A stretch of 29,654 nt of DNA. It comes from Lachnospiraceae bacterium. Lineage in GTDB: Bacteria; Bacillota; Clostridia; Lachnospirales; Lachnospiraceae. A program made the position numbers and the translations under genes. Where the stretch lies: assembly GCA_900763175.1 (NCBI GenBank), contig CAAFJI010000070.1, forward strand, positions 1 through 29,654. The letters run 5' to 3'. Shown in pieces: positions 21,307-29,654 of this stretch. The notes beneath the pieces were generated by a model. That model saw only the letters and a program-made list of their open reading frames with translations, was not told the DNA's origin and made no database searches. Numbering within the stretch: position 1 is the first letter of the stretch; each line of letters starts with the position of its first letter.

Positions 21307-24300
21307 ATGCTTTCCTTTATTCAGCCACTGGAGCAGATGGCAGAATTTGAAGAAATAGAAAAAACCATAGAAAAAAAGCAGGGAATCGTGCCTGTCACAG
21401 GCTGTCTGGAATCCCAGAAGGCCCATCTGATCCACGGCCTTTCACAGAAAGCCCCCATGCGACTTGTAATTGCAGGAGATGAGCGCCTGGCAAAGGAAAC
21501 ATATGAGGACCTTCGTTTTTATGATAAAAACACTTTGTTTTATCCGGCAAAGGATCTTCTGTTTTTCCAGGCAGACATTCAGGGAAATCTGTTGATACGT
21601 CAGAGAATGTGCGTGGTAAAGGCACTTCTGGAACAGGAAAACCTTACCGTAGTGACCAGTATCGACGGCTGTATGGACTATCTGATGCCCCTTGAGGAAA
21701 TCGGGAAAAAGGTTCTCCATTTTTACGCAGACAGCGTCATCAATATGGACACTCTGACAAAAGCCTTGGTGGATCTGGGTTACGAGAGAGTGGGACAGGT
21801 GGAAATGCCGGGACAGTTTTCTGTTCGTGGCGGTATTGTGGATATTTATTGCCTTACCGAGGAAAATCCCTGGCGAATTGAGCTGTGGGGAGATGAGGTG
21901 GATTCCATCCGAAGCTTTGACGCAGAAAGCCAGCGCTCCCTGGAAAATCTGGATGAAATCTCCATCTATCCTGCTACAGAATGGACAGATGGGAAGAAAA
22001 TGGTATCCTTTCCTGATTATTTCCCGGAAAATAAAACCATTATTTTTCTGGATGAACCAAACCGTATTCTGGAAAACGGGCTGAGTGTGGAGGAAGAATA
22101 CAGACAAAGCCGAATGCACAGGGAGGAAAAAGGAGAGCAGGACCTTCCCGTGCAGTGGCTTTGCGAGTTTGGAAAAGTGCAAAAAGAGCTGAACAGGCGG
22201 AGAGCCGTTGCCCTGTCAGCCCTGGAGCCAAGAATAGTGGAATGGAATTTTGCCCCGGATAAATTTAATCTCACCGTACAAAGCGTTACTTCTTATAACA
22301 GTAGCTTTGAGCTTCTGGTGGAGGATTTAAGGAAATATAAAAAGCAAGGCTATCAGATGGTTCTTCTTTCTGGCTCCCGGACGAGGGCGGAGCGTCTGGC
22401 AAAGGACCTTCAGGAGCAGGAACTGGCAGCTTTTTACGGACAGGACTATGACCGTGTGATAAATCCTGGAGAAATCATGGTGATGTATGGTCACGCCAGA
22501 AAAGGCTTTGAATATCCGCTGATCAAATTTGCAGTTATCACAGAATCTGATATTTTCGGTCAGGAGCAGAAAAAGAAGAAGAAAAAGAAAACCTACAATG
22601 GAAAGAGAATCCAGGATTTTGCAGAGCTTTCTATTGGAGATTATGTTGTCCATGAAAAACACGGTCTTGGAATCTACAGGGGAATTGAAAAGGTTGAGGT
22701 GGACAAGATTGTCAAGGACTATATTAAGATTGAATACCGTGACGGCAGCAACCTCTATATTCTGGCAACCCAGCTGGATGCCCTCCAGAAATATTCCGGG
22801 GCAGACACAGCGAAAACACCTAAGTTGAACAAGCTTGGAACTCAGGAATGGAACCGTACCAAGACCAAGGTAAAGGGCGCAGTCAAAAATATTGCCAAAG
22901 AGCTGGTGGAGCTTTACGCAGTGCGCCAGGAGAAGGAAGGATATGTCTGTGGCCCGGATACAGTATGGCAGAGGGAGTTTGAGGAAATGTTCCCTTACGA
23001 GGAGACAGAGGACCAGCTGAATGCCATTGAGGATACCAAGCGGGATATGGAAAGCACCAAGATCATGGACCGTCTTGTGTGTGGTGATGTTGGCTATGGC
23101 AAAACAGAGATTGCTCTTCGTGCTGCTTTTAAGGAGGTTCAGGAGAGCAGACAGGTAGTCTATCTTGTTCCCACTACCATTCTGGCACAGCAGGTATACA
23201 ATACCTTTGTCCAGAGAATGAAGGAATTTCCGGTGCGAGTAGACCTGCTCTGCCGCTTCCGTACTCCTGCCCAGCAGAAAAAGACCATTCAGGACCTGAA
23301 AAAGGGGCAGGTAGACATTGTGATCGGAACACACAGAGTTCTGTCAAAGGATGTGGAATATAAGAATCTGGGACTTTTGATCATTGATGAGGAGCAGCGT
23401 TTCGGTGTTACCCATAAGGAAAAGATCAAGCAGCTGAAAAAAGATATTGATGTGCTGACCCTTACCGCCACTCCGATTCCAAGAACTCTGCATATGAGCA
23501 TGATCGGAATCCGTGACATGAGTGTGCTGGAGGAGCCTCCTATTGACCGTATGCCGATCCAGACTTATGTAATGGAGTATGACGAGGAAACCGTTCGTGA
23601 AGCTATTGGAAGAGAGCTGAGAAGAGGCGGCCAGGTTTATTATGTTTATAACCGGGTGACGGATATTGACGAAGTAACTCTTCGGATTTCCAAGCTGGTG
23701 CCGGAAGCACGTGTGGATTTCGCACATGGCCAGATGAGCGAGCGGGAGCTGGAGCGGGTAATGTATGATTTCATCAACGGGGATATTGATGTGCTGGTTT
23801 CCACTACCATCATTGAAACCGGGCTGGATATTTCCAATGTTAATACCATGATCATCCATGATTCTGATAAATACGGCCTTTCGCAGCTTTACCAGCTGAG
23901 AGGAAGAATAGGCCGTTCCAACAGAACGGCCTATGCCTTTCTTATGTACCGGAGAAATATGATGCTCCGTGAGGTTGCAGAAAAACGTCTTTCTGCAATC
24001 CGGGAATTTACAGATTTGGGAAGCGGCTTTAAGATTGCCATGCGTGATCTGGAGCTTCGTGGTGCAGGAAATCTTCTTGGAGCCCAGCAGCACGGTCATA
24101 TGAATGCAGTAGGTTATGACCTGTACTGCAAAATGCTTAGTGAAGCGGTAAAAGAGGCAAAAGGTATCCATACTATGGAAGACTTTGAAACGACTATTGA
24201 TCTGAATATGGATGCCTTTATCCCGGATTCTTATATCAGCAATGAGTTTCAGAAGCTGGATATTTACAAGAGGATTGCAGGAATTGAGTCTCAGCAGGAA

Positions 24301-24639
24301 TATGACGATATGCTGGAGGAATTGATCGATCGTTTCGGAGAGCCGCCAAAGGCTGTCCTGAACCTTCTTGCCATTGCCAGGCTGAAGGCTATGGCCCATC
24401 AGGGCTATATCACAGAAATTAAGCAGATGCAGCGGGAAATCCGCATCACTCTTTATGAAAATGCGAAGCTAAACCCGGCAGGAATCCCTCCCCTTGTGGA
24501 GAAATACAGGCGCCAGCTTCAATTCAAGCCGGATAAAGAGCCAAAATTTATTTTTACTCCGGTGGGAGATCTTGTCCAGGCACTGACTGTTTTTGCGAAA
24601 GAGCTGCAGGAACTGGTGGATGATGTGGCACAAGGATGA
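21307..24639 (+). CDS. mfd: Transcription-repair coupling factor
   Basis: The product has 1110 residues (family about 1150). Mfd pushes RNA polymerase stalled at DNA damage off the template and recruits UvrA for nucleotide excision repair. The N-terminal third is the UvrB-like region (about 1-330). The RNA-polymerase interaction domain is at about 440-510 (I-G-D-Y-V-V-H-E-K-H-G-L-G-I-Y-R-G). The helicase motor carries Walker A G-D-V-G-Y-G-K-T-E (593-601), D-E-E-Q (694-697) and TATPIPRTL, and motif VI Q-L-R-G-R-I-G-R is present. The C-terminal TRCF domain closes it. A lysine-rich run (KKKKKK) at about 422-427 lies just before the RID. SD GGGAGG precedes the ATG. Confidence 0.97.
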   Translation: MLSFIQPLEQMAEFEEIEKTIEKKQGIVPVTGCLESQKAHLIHGLSQKAPMRLVIAGDERLAKETYEDLRFYDKNTLFYPAKDLLFFQADIQGNLLIRQRMCVVKALLEQENLTVVTSIDGCMDYLMPLEEIGKKVLHFYADSVINMDTLTKALVDLGYERVGQVEMPGQFSVRGGIVDIYCLTEENPWRIELWGDEVDSIRSFDAESQRSLENLDEISIYPATEWTDGKKMVSFPDYFPENKTIIFLDEPNRILENGLSVEEEYRQSRMHREEKGEQDLPVQWLCEFGKVQKELNRRRAVALSALEPRIVEWNFAPDKFNLTVQSVTSYNSSFELLVEDLRKYKKQGYQMVLLSGSRTRAERLAKDLQEQELAAFYGQDYDRVINPGEIMVMYGHARKGFEYPLIKFAVITESDIFGQEQKKKKKKKTYNGKRIQDFAELSIGDYVVHEKHGLGIYRGIEKVEVDKIVKDYIKIEYRDGSNLYILATQLDALQKYSGADTAKTPKLNKLGTQEWNRTKTKVKGAVKNIAKELVELYAVRQEKEGYVCGPDTVWQREFEEMFPYEETEDQLNAIEDTKRDMESTKIMDRLVCGDVGYGKTEIALRAAFKEVQESRQVVYLVPTTILAQQVYNTFVQRMKEFPVRVDLLCRFRTPAQQKKTIQDLKKGQVDIVIGTHRVLSKDVEYKNLGLLIIDEEQRFGVTHKEKIKQLKKDIDVLTLTATPIPRTLHMSMIGIRDMSVLEEPPIDRMPIQTYVMEYDEETVREAIGRELRRGGQVYYVYNRVTDIDEVTLRISKLVPEARVDFAHGQMSERELERVMYDFINGDIDVLVSTTIIETGLDISNVNTMIIHDSDKYGLSQLYQLRGRIGRSNRTAYAFLMYRRNMMLREVAEKRLSAIREFTDLGSGFKIAMRDLELRGAGNLLGAQQHGHMNAVGYDLYCKMLSEAVKEAKGIHTMEDFETTIDLNMDAFIPDSYISNEFQKLDIYKRIAGIESQQEYDDMLEELIDRFGEPPKAVLNLLAIARLKAMAHQGYITEIKQMQREIRITLYENAKLNPAGIPPLVEKYRRQLQFKPDKEPKFIFTPVGDLVQALTVFAKELQELVDDVAQG

Positions 24640-24723
24640 CAGGAAAAAAGGCTGAGCTTTTGGCTCATGGCAATCTGCAAGTTACATTTGGTGTGGTTTT
24701 ACGTGAACCGTAATCATGGAGAT

Positions 24724-24746
24724 TCTGTGAATTACAGAGATTTTTT
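24724..24746 (+). terminator. Weak terminator-like hairpin after mfd
   Basis: TCTGT (24724-24728) and ACAGA (24734-24738) form a short stem followed by GA and TTTTTT. The stem is only 5 bp, so termination may be partial, allowing some read-through into the foldase gene. Confidence 0.4.
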
Positions 24747-24755
24747 CCTTTTTAC

Positions 24756-24784
24756 TTGCCCTTATTGGAAAAAAGTTTTATACT
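24756..24784 (+). promoter_or_regulatory. Promoter for the SurA/PrsA-like lipoprotein gene
   Basis: TTGCCC (24756-24761) and TATACT (24779-24784) are spaced exactly 17 bp, about 50 bases before the start codon. Confidence 0.6.
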
Positions 24785-24836
24785 CTAACTAGCGTGCCGC
24801 TCTGGCACATTATCGAAAGGGTAATTGGTGAGTGAT

Positions 24837-26093
24837 ATGAAGAAAATCGTGAAAAAAACAACCGTAGCAGCACTGGCTGGCGTGATGGCTGTCGGAATGC
24901 TTTCCGGCTGCGGGGATAAAGTAGATGGAACAAAGACTGTTGCCACTGTAGATGGTACAGATATTCCCATGGGTGTTCTCAGTCTGTATGCCCGTGAGGC
25001 GCAGGCACAGACCGTTGCCATGTACAAGATGTATATGGGAAGCGCAGGCAATATCTGGAGCCAGGTGGTAGATGAAGAGTCTGGACAGACCTATGGGGAG
25101 CAGGCTGCCGGACAGTTCCTGGAGCAGGTTGAGCTGATGTACATCATGAAGGAGAAAGCAGCTGACTATGGTGTTGAGGTAACTGCAGATGATGAGACTG
25201 CAATTGCAGAGGCAGCGGCACAGTTCATGCAGGATAATGATGAGGATACTCTTCAGACACTTTCCGTCACAGAGGATCAGGTGAAGACACTTCTGGAGCT
25301 TGAGACTTACCAGCAGAGAATGCGTGAGCCAATCCGTCAGGAGGCAGAGGTTGAGATTACAGATGAAGAGGCTCAGCAGTCTTCTTTCAGCTATGTAAGC
25401 ATTTCCATCAGCGGAGAGGATCTGACAGATGACGATATTGCGAAACGCAAAGAGGATGCACAGACCATCCTGGACAATATGAAAAAGGATCCGGATGCTG
25501 ATATGGGTGAGACTGCGAAGGCGGTAGATGATACTTACAGCGGACTGACCGGAGCAATCTTTGCAAATGACAGTGACGACGAGGATATTTCCAATTCCTA
25601 TGATGATGCAGTGGTAGAGGCTCTGAGAACTCTGAAGGACGGAGAGGTTTACGGAGAACTGGTAGAGACAGATACGAATGTTTATATTCTTCGTATGGAC
25701 AAGGTAAATGACGAGGATGCTACTGCTTCCAAGAAAGAAACACTGGAGAACACAAAGCGCAGCAGCTATTACAATGATACCACGCAGAGCTGGCTGGATG
25801 ATGCAGACATTACTGTAGATGACAAAGTACTGGGTACATTGCAGGTTACAGATAACCATGTATTCTCTATCAAAGAAGTAGCAGATGAGGATACTACAGA
25901 GGAGAGCGCAGATACAGTTGATGAGGCAGATACCGCAGAGGAAAGCACCGATACAGCTGATACAGCAGATGCTGACAAGACAGATACCACTGCTTCTGAG
26001 GACACCGAAGAGGAAAGCAGTGATGCTGCAGAGAGCACAGAGACAGAGGATGCAGCGGAATCTGAAAACGATGCAGAAACAGATAAAAATTAA
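24837..26093 (+). CDS. SurA/PrsA-like foldase lipoprotein
   Basis: About 418 residues. A type II signal peptide ends in LSGC with the lipidated Cys at residue 25. The region at about 30-190 resembles the SurA/PrsA N-terminal chaperone part (VATVDGTDIP, then long helices). A parvulin-like region at about 190-300 contains SYVSIS strands and a DGEVYGELVETDTNVYILRM segment typical of the end of PpiC domains. The middle of the parvulin domain is not well conserved, so isomerase activity is uncertain. The last 75 residues are an acidic Asp/Glu/Thr/Ser/Ala tail. ATG at 24837 follows GGTGAG by four bases. GTG at 24828 with AAAGGG six bases upstream is a real alternative and leaves the lipobox unchanged. 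Position after mfd is common in Clostridia. Confidence 0.85.
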   Translation: MKKIVKKTTVAALAGVMAVGMLSGCGDKVDGTKTVATVDGTDIPMGVLSLYAREAQAQTVAMYKMYMGSAGNIWSQVVDEESGQTYGEQAAGQFLEQVELMYIMKEKAADYGVEVTADDETAIAEAAAQFMQDNDEDTLQTLSVTEDQVKTLLELETYQQRMREPIRQEAEVEITDEEAQQSSFSYVSISISGEDLTDDDIAKRKEDAQTILDNMKKDPDADMGETAKAVDDTYSGLTGAIFANDSDDEDISNSYDDAVVEALRTLKDGEVYGELVETDTNVYILRMDKVNDEDATASKKETLENTKRSSYYNDTTQSWLDDADITVDDKVLGTLQVTDNHVFSIKEVADEDTTEESADTVDEADTAEESTDTADTADADKTDTTASEDTEEESSDAAESTETEDAAESENDAETDKN

Positions 26094-26184
26094 TCTGATC
26101 AGGTAATGAAATACCGGCGGCTCGCAGCGCCAGGTTATAATTTCTGCACACTGTGAACGGTAACTATTTATAAGAAAAGAACTG

Positions 26185-26218
26185 AAAACCTGTCCGGGAA
26201 TGCCTGGACAGGTTTTTT
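26185..26218 (+). terminator. Strong terminator inside the asparaginase leader (possible attenuator)
   Basis: AAAACCTGTCCGGG (from 26185) pairs with the segment ending GGACAGGTTTT (26206-26216) around loop AATG, followed by a T-run to 26218. It is the most stable-looking hairpin in the window. The asparaginase ATG lies only 16 bases beyond the T-run, leaving no room for a promoter in between. Upstream CAGGTT (26131-26136) is complementary to AACCTG (26187-26192) in the terminator arm and could act as an antiterminator. A TATAAT at 26136-26141 may be the -10 of a leader promoter. Confidence 0.85.
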
Positions 26219-26234
26219 GGAAAAGGGAGACCTT

Positions 26235-27236
26235 ATGAAAAAGATTCTTCTTATTGCAACAGGAGGTACCATTGCTTCCAAATATACAGTGGAGGGACTG
26301 GCACCTCAGATTTCCGCTGATGAGCTGCTGGAATATATTCCGGGGGCAAGAGAATTTTGCACCATCGACACGGTACAGCCCTTTGCCCTGGACAGTACCA
26401 ATGTGTGTGCGGCCCACTGGCTGAAGCTGGCCAGGCTTATTGAATCTAAATATGAGTTTTACGATGGTTTCGTGATCTGCCATGGTACGGACACTATGGC
26501 ATATACGGCGGCTGCACTGTCCTATCTGATCCAGAATAACCGAAGGCCGATCGTTATTACCGGAGCCCAGAAGCCCATTGACCTTGCCATCACAGATGCC
26601 CGCTCCAATCTTATGGACAGTCTTCGCTTTGCCTCCCACGACAGAGCTCATGGAGTTTCCATTGTATTTGGCGGAAAAGTAATCGCAGGCACCAGGGCGA
26701 AGAAGGAATTTTCCAAAAGCTACAATGCTTTTTCCAGCATTAATTATCCAGACATTGCATCCATCCATGATAATAAGATTATTTTTTATATTAATGACAA
26801 AGATCAGTCTACAAAGCCACTGGTGTTTTACCACAGGATGAATCAGAGAATTTTTCTTCTGAAGCTGATTCCTGGAATTGACGGAAAGGTGCTGGATGCG
26901 CTGTTCCCCTCTTACAATGGGCTGATTCTGGAATCTTTCGGAGTGGGTGGGCTTCCTCATTATGAAAATGATAATTTTATGGAAGCAATCGGCCACTGGA
27001 TGGAGGCCGGCAAGCCGGTCTGTATGGCAACGCAGGTTACCCATGAGGGCAGTGATATGGAGGTTTACCAGGTGGGAAAGATTATCAAGGACAGGTTCCC
27101 GGTTCTGGAATCTTATGATATGACGCTGGAGGCTTCTGTAACGAAGATGATGTGGGCACTGGGGCAGACAGAGGATATGGAAAAGGTGAAAGAGCTTTTT
27201 TATACCACCATTAATCACGATCTGCTTTTCCTGTAA
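26235..27236 (+). CDS. ansA: L-asparaginase, type I (cytoplasmic)
   Basis: The product has 333 residues. It hydrolyses L-asparagine to aspartate and ammonia. The catalytic Thr12 lies in A-T-G-G-T-I-A-S, the second catalytic segment H83-G-T-D86-T-M is present, and the family Lys should be in the FGGKVIAGTRAKK stretch. There is no signal peptide, which fits the low-affinity type I enzyme rather than the periplasmic type II. The start is ATG 26235 with AAGGGAG six bases upstream; an in-frame TTG at 26217 lies within the terminator T-run and is rejected. Expression may be governed by the leader terminator. Confidence 0.93.
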   Translation: MKKILLIATGGTIASKYTVEGLAPQISADELLEYIPGAREFCTIDTVQPFALDSTNVCAAHWLKLARLIESKYEFYDGFVICHGTDTMAYTAAALSYLIQNNRRPIVITGAQKPIDLAITDARSNLMDSLRFASHDRAHGVSIVFGGKVIAGTRAKKEFSKSYNAFSSINYPDIASIHDNKIIFYINDKDQSTKPLVFYHRMNQRIFLLKLIPGIDGKVLDALFPSYNGLILESFGVGGLPHYENDNFMEAIGHWMEAGKPVCMATQVTHEGSDMEVYQVGKIIKDRFPVLESYDMTLEASVTKMMWALGQTEDMEKVKELFYTTINHDLLFL

Positions 27237-27351
27237 AAGGAAGCTATGGCAATGAAATTCGTATAAAATTGCCGTAAAGAGGGGCACCTAAGTCATCCAC
27301 TACCCATTTGAAATAAAATTGCCGCTGTCATGCGGTGGGAGGATTGAATCA

Positions 27352-28512
27352 ATGAACAAAAAAGAAATATCTGAAATCAAGAAACAGTTTTCACCGGCCA
27401 ATTGTGCCATTACTCGGATCTGTGGCTGTTACGTAGACGGTGATAAGAATAAAAAAACAGAGCTGAAGGAAGCCTTTCTCTCTCTTTCTGAGGAGGAAAT
27501 GTTCAAATATTTTGAAATTTTCAAGAAAACACTTTCCGGTACTCTGGGGAAAAATGTGATGAATATGGAATTTCCACTGGATCAGGAAAAAGAGGGTGGT
27601 ACCCAGGAATTTCTCATGCGTCTTCGTGCCAGCAAGCTGAAAGATGATGACCTTGTAGAAAGCTTTTACGATAAGATTATTGAGAATTACGATTATCCGG
27701 AGAACTACTATATTATTCTCATCCACGCAGTATACGACATTCCTGGAAAAACCTCTGATGGAATTGAGATGGACGATGCTTCTGAGGAGATTTACGAGCA
27801 CATTCTGTGCAGCATCTGTCCGGTGAAGCTGTCTAAGGCAGGGCTTTGCTATAATGCGGAGGCAAACCTTATCCAGGATCGTATCCGTGACTGGATCGTG
27901 GAAATGCCAGAGAATGGATTCCTTTTTCCACAGTTTAATGACAGAAGCACAGATATTCACGGGCTTCTTTACTATTCCAAAAATGCTGAGCAGCTTCATG
28001 ATGTGTTTATTGACGAGGTCCTGGGATGTACAGCACCTCTTTCAGCAGGCGGACAGAGAGATTCTTTTAATATGCTTGTAGAGGAAACACTTGGAGATGA
28101 CTGTCAGTATGATACTGTAGTGGAAATCCATGAGAAGCTAAACGAAATCATTGAAGCCCAGAAGGACTCCCCGGATCCTGTAGTTCTCACGAAATCTGAG
28201 GTAAAACGTCTTTTCGAGGATTGTGGAGTGGAGGAGGAGAAGCTGGAAACCTTTGACAACCAGTATGAGGCTGTAGCCGGCGAAAAAGCCACCATGGTAG
28301 CCTCCAACATTACCAATACACGTAAATTCGAGATCAAAACCCCAGATGTGGTCATCCACGTAGAGCCGGAAAAAGTAGAATTGGTAGAAACCCGAATCAT
28401 CGACGGCCGCAAATGCCTGGTAATTCCCATGGAAGACGTAGAAATCAACGGAATCCGGGTGCGGATGGGAAATGATGGGAACGAGAAACAGGAAGAGGAT
28501 GAAGAGTTATGA
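27352..28512 (+). CDS. DUF4317 family protein
   Basis: The product has 386 residues, soluble, with no signal peptide or membrane segment. The sequence, beginning MNKKEISEIKKQFSPANCAITRICGC (in part), with later SLSEEEMFKYFEIFKKTLSGT, matches my memory of the DUF4317 family, found mainly in Lachnospiraceae and relatives. Its function is unknown. Acidic helices dominate, with an HPF-like or regulatory fold not excluded. The start at 27352 has GGGAGG nine bases upstream; an in-frame TTG at 27319 is rejected. The preceding gap (27237-27351) shows only two direct copies of TAAAATTGCCG and a small CCGC/GCGG hairpin before the SD. Its stop overlaps the LysR start by 4 bases (ATGA), so the two are translationally coupled. 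Confidence 0.82.
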   Translation: MNKKEISEIKKQFSPANCAITRICGCYVDGDKNKKTELKEAFLSLSEEEMFKYFEIFKKTLSGTLGKNVMNMEFPLDQEKEGGTQEFLMRLRASKLKDDDLVESFYDKIIENYDYPENYYIILIHAVYDIPGKTSDGIEMDDASEEIYEHILCSICPVKLSKAGLCYNAEANLIQDRIRDWIVEMPENGFLFPQFNDRSTDIHGLLYYSKNAEQLHDVFIDEVLGCTAPLSAGGQRDSFNMLVEETLGDDCQYDTVVEIHEKLNEIIEAQKDSPDPVVLTKSEVKRLFEDCGVEEEKLETFDNQYEAVAGEKATMVASNITNTRKFEIKTPDVVIHVEPEKVELVETRIIDGRKCLVIPMEDVEINGIRVRMGNDGNEKQEEDEEL

Positions 28513-29420
28513 CATTGGCACAACTTCGCTATGCAATTACCGTGGCAAATTCCAGTTCTATGAATGAAGCTGCCCGAAGTCTTTTTATTTCACAGCCAAG
28601 CCTCTCCTCTGCAATCCGCGAGTTGGAGGAGGAAATTGGCGTGGAGCTGTTCCGCAGGACGAACCGTGGAATTTCCGTGACTCCGGAGGGAGAAGAGTTT
28701 CTGGGATATGCAAGGCAGGTGGTTGAGCAGTATGAACTGATCGAATCCAAATATGTTTCCAAAGAGCAGACCAAAAAGAAATTCAGCGTGTCCATGCAGC
28801 ATTATACCTTTGCGGTAAATGCTTTTGTGGAGATGGTGAAGCAGTTTGGAATGGATGAGTATGAATTTGCAGTGCATGAAACCAGAACTTATGATATTAT
28901 TATGGATGTGAAGGACTTCAAAAGCGAGATCGGAATCCTTTATCTCAATGATTTTAACAGGAAGGTTCTGGAAAAGCTTTTCCATGAGTCCAAGCTGGAG
29001 TTTCACCCTATTTTGGAATGTAGCATTTATGTTTATATGTGGAAAGGACATCCTCTGGCAGACAGAGAGCTGATCACACTGGAAGATCTTCGTGAGTACC
29101 CTTGCCTTTCCTTTGAGCAGGGAACTTACAACTCCTTTTACTTCGCAGAGGAGGTTCTCAGCACCTATGAGTATAAGCGGCTGATCAAAGCAAATGACCG
29201 TGCCACCCTTCTGAATCTGATGGTCGGTCTGAATGGCTACACCCTTTGCTCCGGCATTATCTGTGAGGAACTGAACGGCTCTGATTACTGCGCTGTGAAG
29301 CTGGATTCCGATGAGATCATGACCATCGGATATCTGGCAAGAAAGGGAATCACCATCAGTAAGCTGGGAAAGAAGTACCTGGAGGAGATTGCCAAGTATA
29401 AGGACAAGGCACTGCGTTAG
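28509..29420 (+). CDS. LysR-family transcriptional regulator
   Basis: The product has 303 residues. The N-terminal winged helix-turn-helix is classical: LAQLRYAITVANSSSMNEAA, SLFISQPSLSSAIRELEEEIGVELF and RTNRGISVTPEGEEFL in residues 1-65. A linker helix follows, and then the periplasmic-binding-protein-like effector domain from about 95. The effector domain is typical in length. The target is unknown. LysR regulators often control a divergent neighbour, but here the gene lies in the same direction and overlaps the DUF4317 gene by ATGA, so its targets are probably elsewhere or it autoregulates the pair. The SD lies inside the DUF4317 coding end (GAGGATGAAGAG). Confidence 0.93.
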   Translation: MTLAQLRYAITVANSSSMNEAARSLFISQPSLSSAIRELEEEIGVELFRRTNRGISVTPEGEEFLGYARQVVEQYELIESKYVSKEQTKKKFSVSMQHYTFAVNAFVEMVKQFGMDEYEFAVHETRTYDIIMDVKDFKSEIGILYLNDFNRKVLEKLFHESKLEFHPILECSIYVYMWKGHPLADRELITLEDLREYPCLSFEQGTYNSFYFAEEVLSTYEYKRLIKANDRATLLNLMVGLNGYTLCSGIICEELNGSDYCAVKLDSDEIMTIGYLARKGITISKLGKKYLEEIAKYKDKALR

Positions 29421-29466
29421 GTAGTCCACCTGTAAAGGGGCAGGTGTCGCTGAAGCAATCTGCTAC

Positions 29467-29492
29467 AGGCGGAAAATCCTGCCTATTGTTTT
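29467..29492 (+). terminator. Weak hairpin after the LysR gene
   Basis: AGGCGG (29467-29472) pairs with CCTGCCT (29478-29484) with one bulged T, loop AAAAT, followed by ATTGTTTT. It is a modest terminator candidate. A CACCTG/CAGGTG stem lies slightly upstream near 29428-29446. Confidence 0.4.
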
Positions 29493-29499
29493 GAAATGC

Positions 29500-29654
29500 T
29501 AGAGCGTGCCCCCAAAATCATTCCTGCAATCTGCACGCCCCACTTTGCGGTATATTTCACCCGAATTCGGTTGCCGTAGCCCGCTACGGCGCCCTCATCC
29601 GGGTGAAATCTCCCACAAATTGTGACGCACATCTTGCAGAAAGCCTTTTTCAAA
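29500..29654 (+). mobile_element. Second long copy of the palindromic MITE-like repeat, cut by window end
   Basis: It begins TAGAGCGTGCCCCCAAAATC and follows the 21057 copy throughout, ending in CTTGCAGAAAGCCTTTTTC-like sequence at the window edge; the last few bases of the right end are expected just outside. The inner stem here is ATTTCACCCG/CGGGTGAAAT and the core hairpin GCCGTAG/CTACGGC. Both arms differ from the other copy in matched fashion, so base pairing is preserved. Confidence 0.82.

Noticed and set aside
24810..27287. An 825-codon open frame on the minus strand across the foldase and asparaginase genes
   Set aside because: It lies wholly antisense to two well-supported genes. Its translation is Cys/Ile/His-rich with no domain pattern, and it has no ribosome binding site. 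It is a by-product of codon usage on the plus strand.

Overview
The window reads as chromosomal DNA of a Gram-positive anaerobe of the Clostridia, most likely a Lachnospiraceae of the Blautia type. This is an inference from the DUF4317-family protein, the lipoprotein trigger-factor-like and SurA-like foldases, membrane-anchored NodB-type deacetylases with choline-binding-like repeats, strong AGGAGG-type ribosome binding sites, and TTGAAA/TATAAT promoters. No rRNA, tRNA, CRISPR array, transposase or phage gene was seen.

Left part (1-7286). A 5'-truncated remnant of a GH78 alpha-L-rhamnosidase-like gene is followed by a convergent small membrane protein, with a shared bidirectional terminator. 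Next comes an envelope/cell-wall set: a divergent NodB-fold deacetylase-like membrane protein, a trigger-factor/FKBP-like lipoprotein, N-acetylglucosamine-6-phosphate deacetylase (nagA, 2 nt after the lipoprotein gene), and a canonical CE4 deacetylase with choline-binding-like repeats.

Middle island (about 7260-15200). This is an A+T-richer (by eye) catabolic cluster. A PocR/AraC-type regulator is divergent from a six-gene run: a FAD-dependent oxidoreductase, a sugar-type ABC solute-binding protein, two permeases, a creatininase-fold hydrolase and an SGNH esterase, closed by a terminator. There is no ATPase, so a shared MsmX-type ATPase is presumed. I read it as an uncharacterised pathway that imports a carbohydrate-like compound, possibly acylated, oxidises it with FAD chemistry and hydrolyses the product. 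A decayed 90-bp piece of a MalG-type permease lies just outside the regulator gene, so an older or duplicated version of the locus once stood there.

Right part (15300-29654). Mostly housekeeping: glgB, a conserved 77-aa protein, two consecutive COG0523/CobW-type GTPase genes (one with a tandemly repeated His/Cys metal-binding insert, one degenerate and fused to a YcgQ/DUF1980-like domain), pth, mfd, a SurA/PrsA-like lipoprotein, cytoplasmic L-asparaginase, a DUF4317 protein and a LysR regulator whose start overlaps the DUF4317 stop.

The intergenic spaces in the right part carry a dispersed palindromic repeat of about 163 bp. There is one full copy, one copy cut by the window end, one deletion derivative and one tandem partial copy. 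The two long copies differ by paired changes that keep the internal hairpins intact. Candidate cis-regulatory RNA structures precede the second COG0523 gene (two mutually exclusive hairpins) and the asparaginase gene (a strong terminator 16 nt before the start codon).
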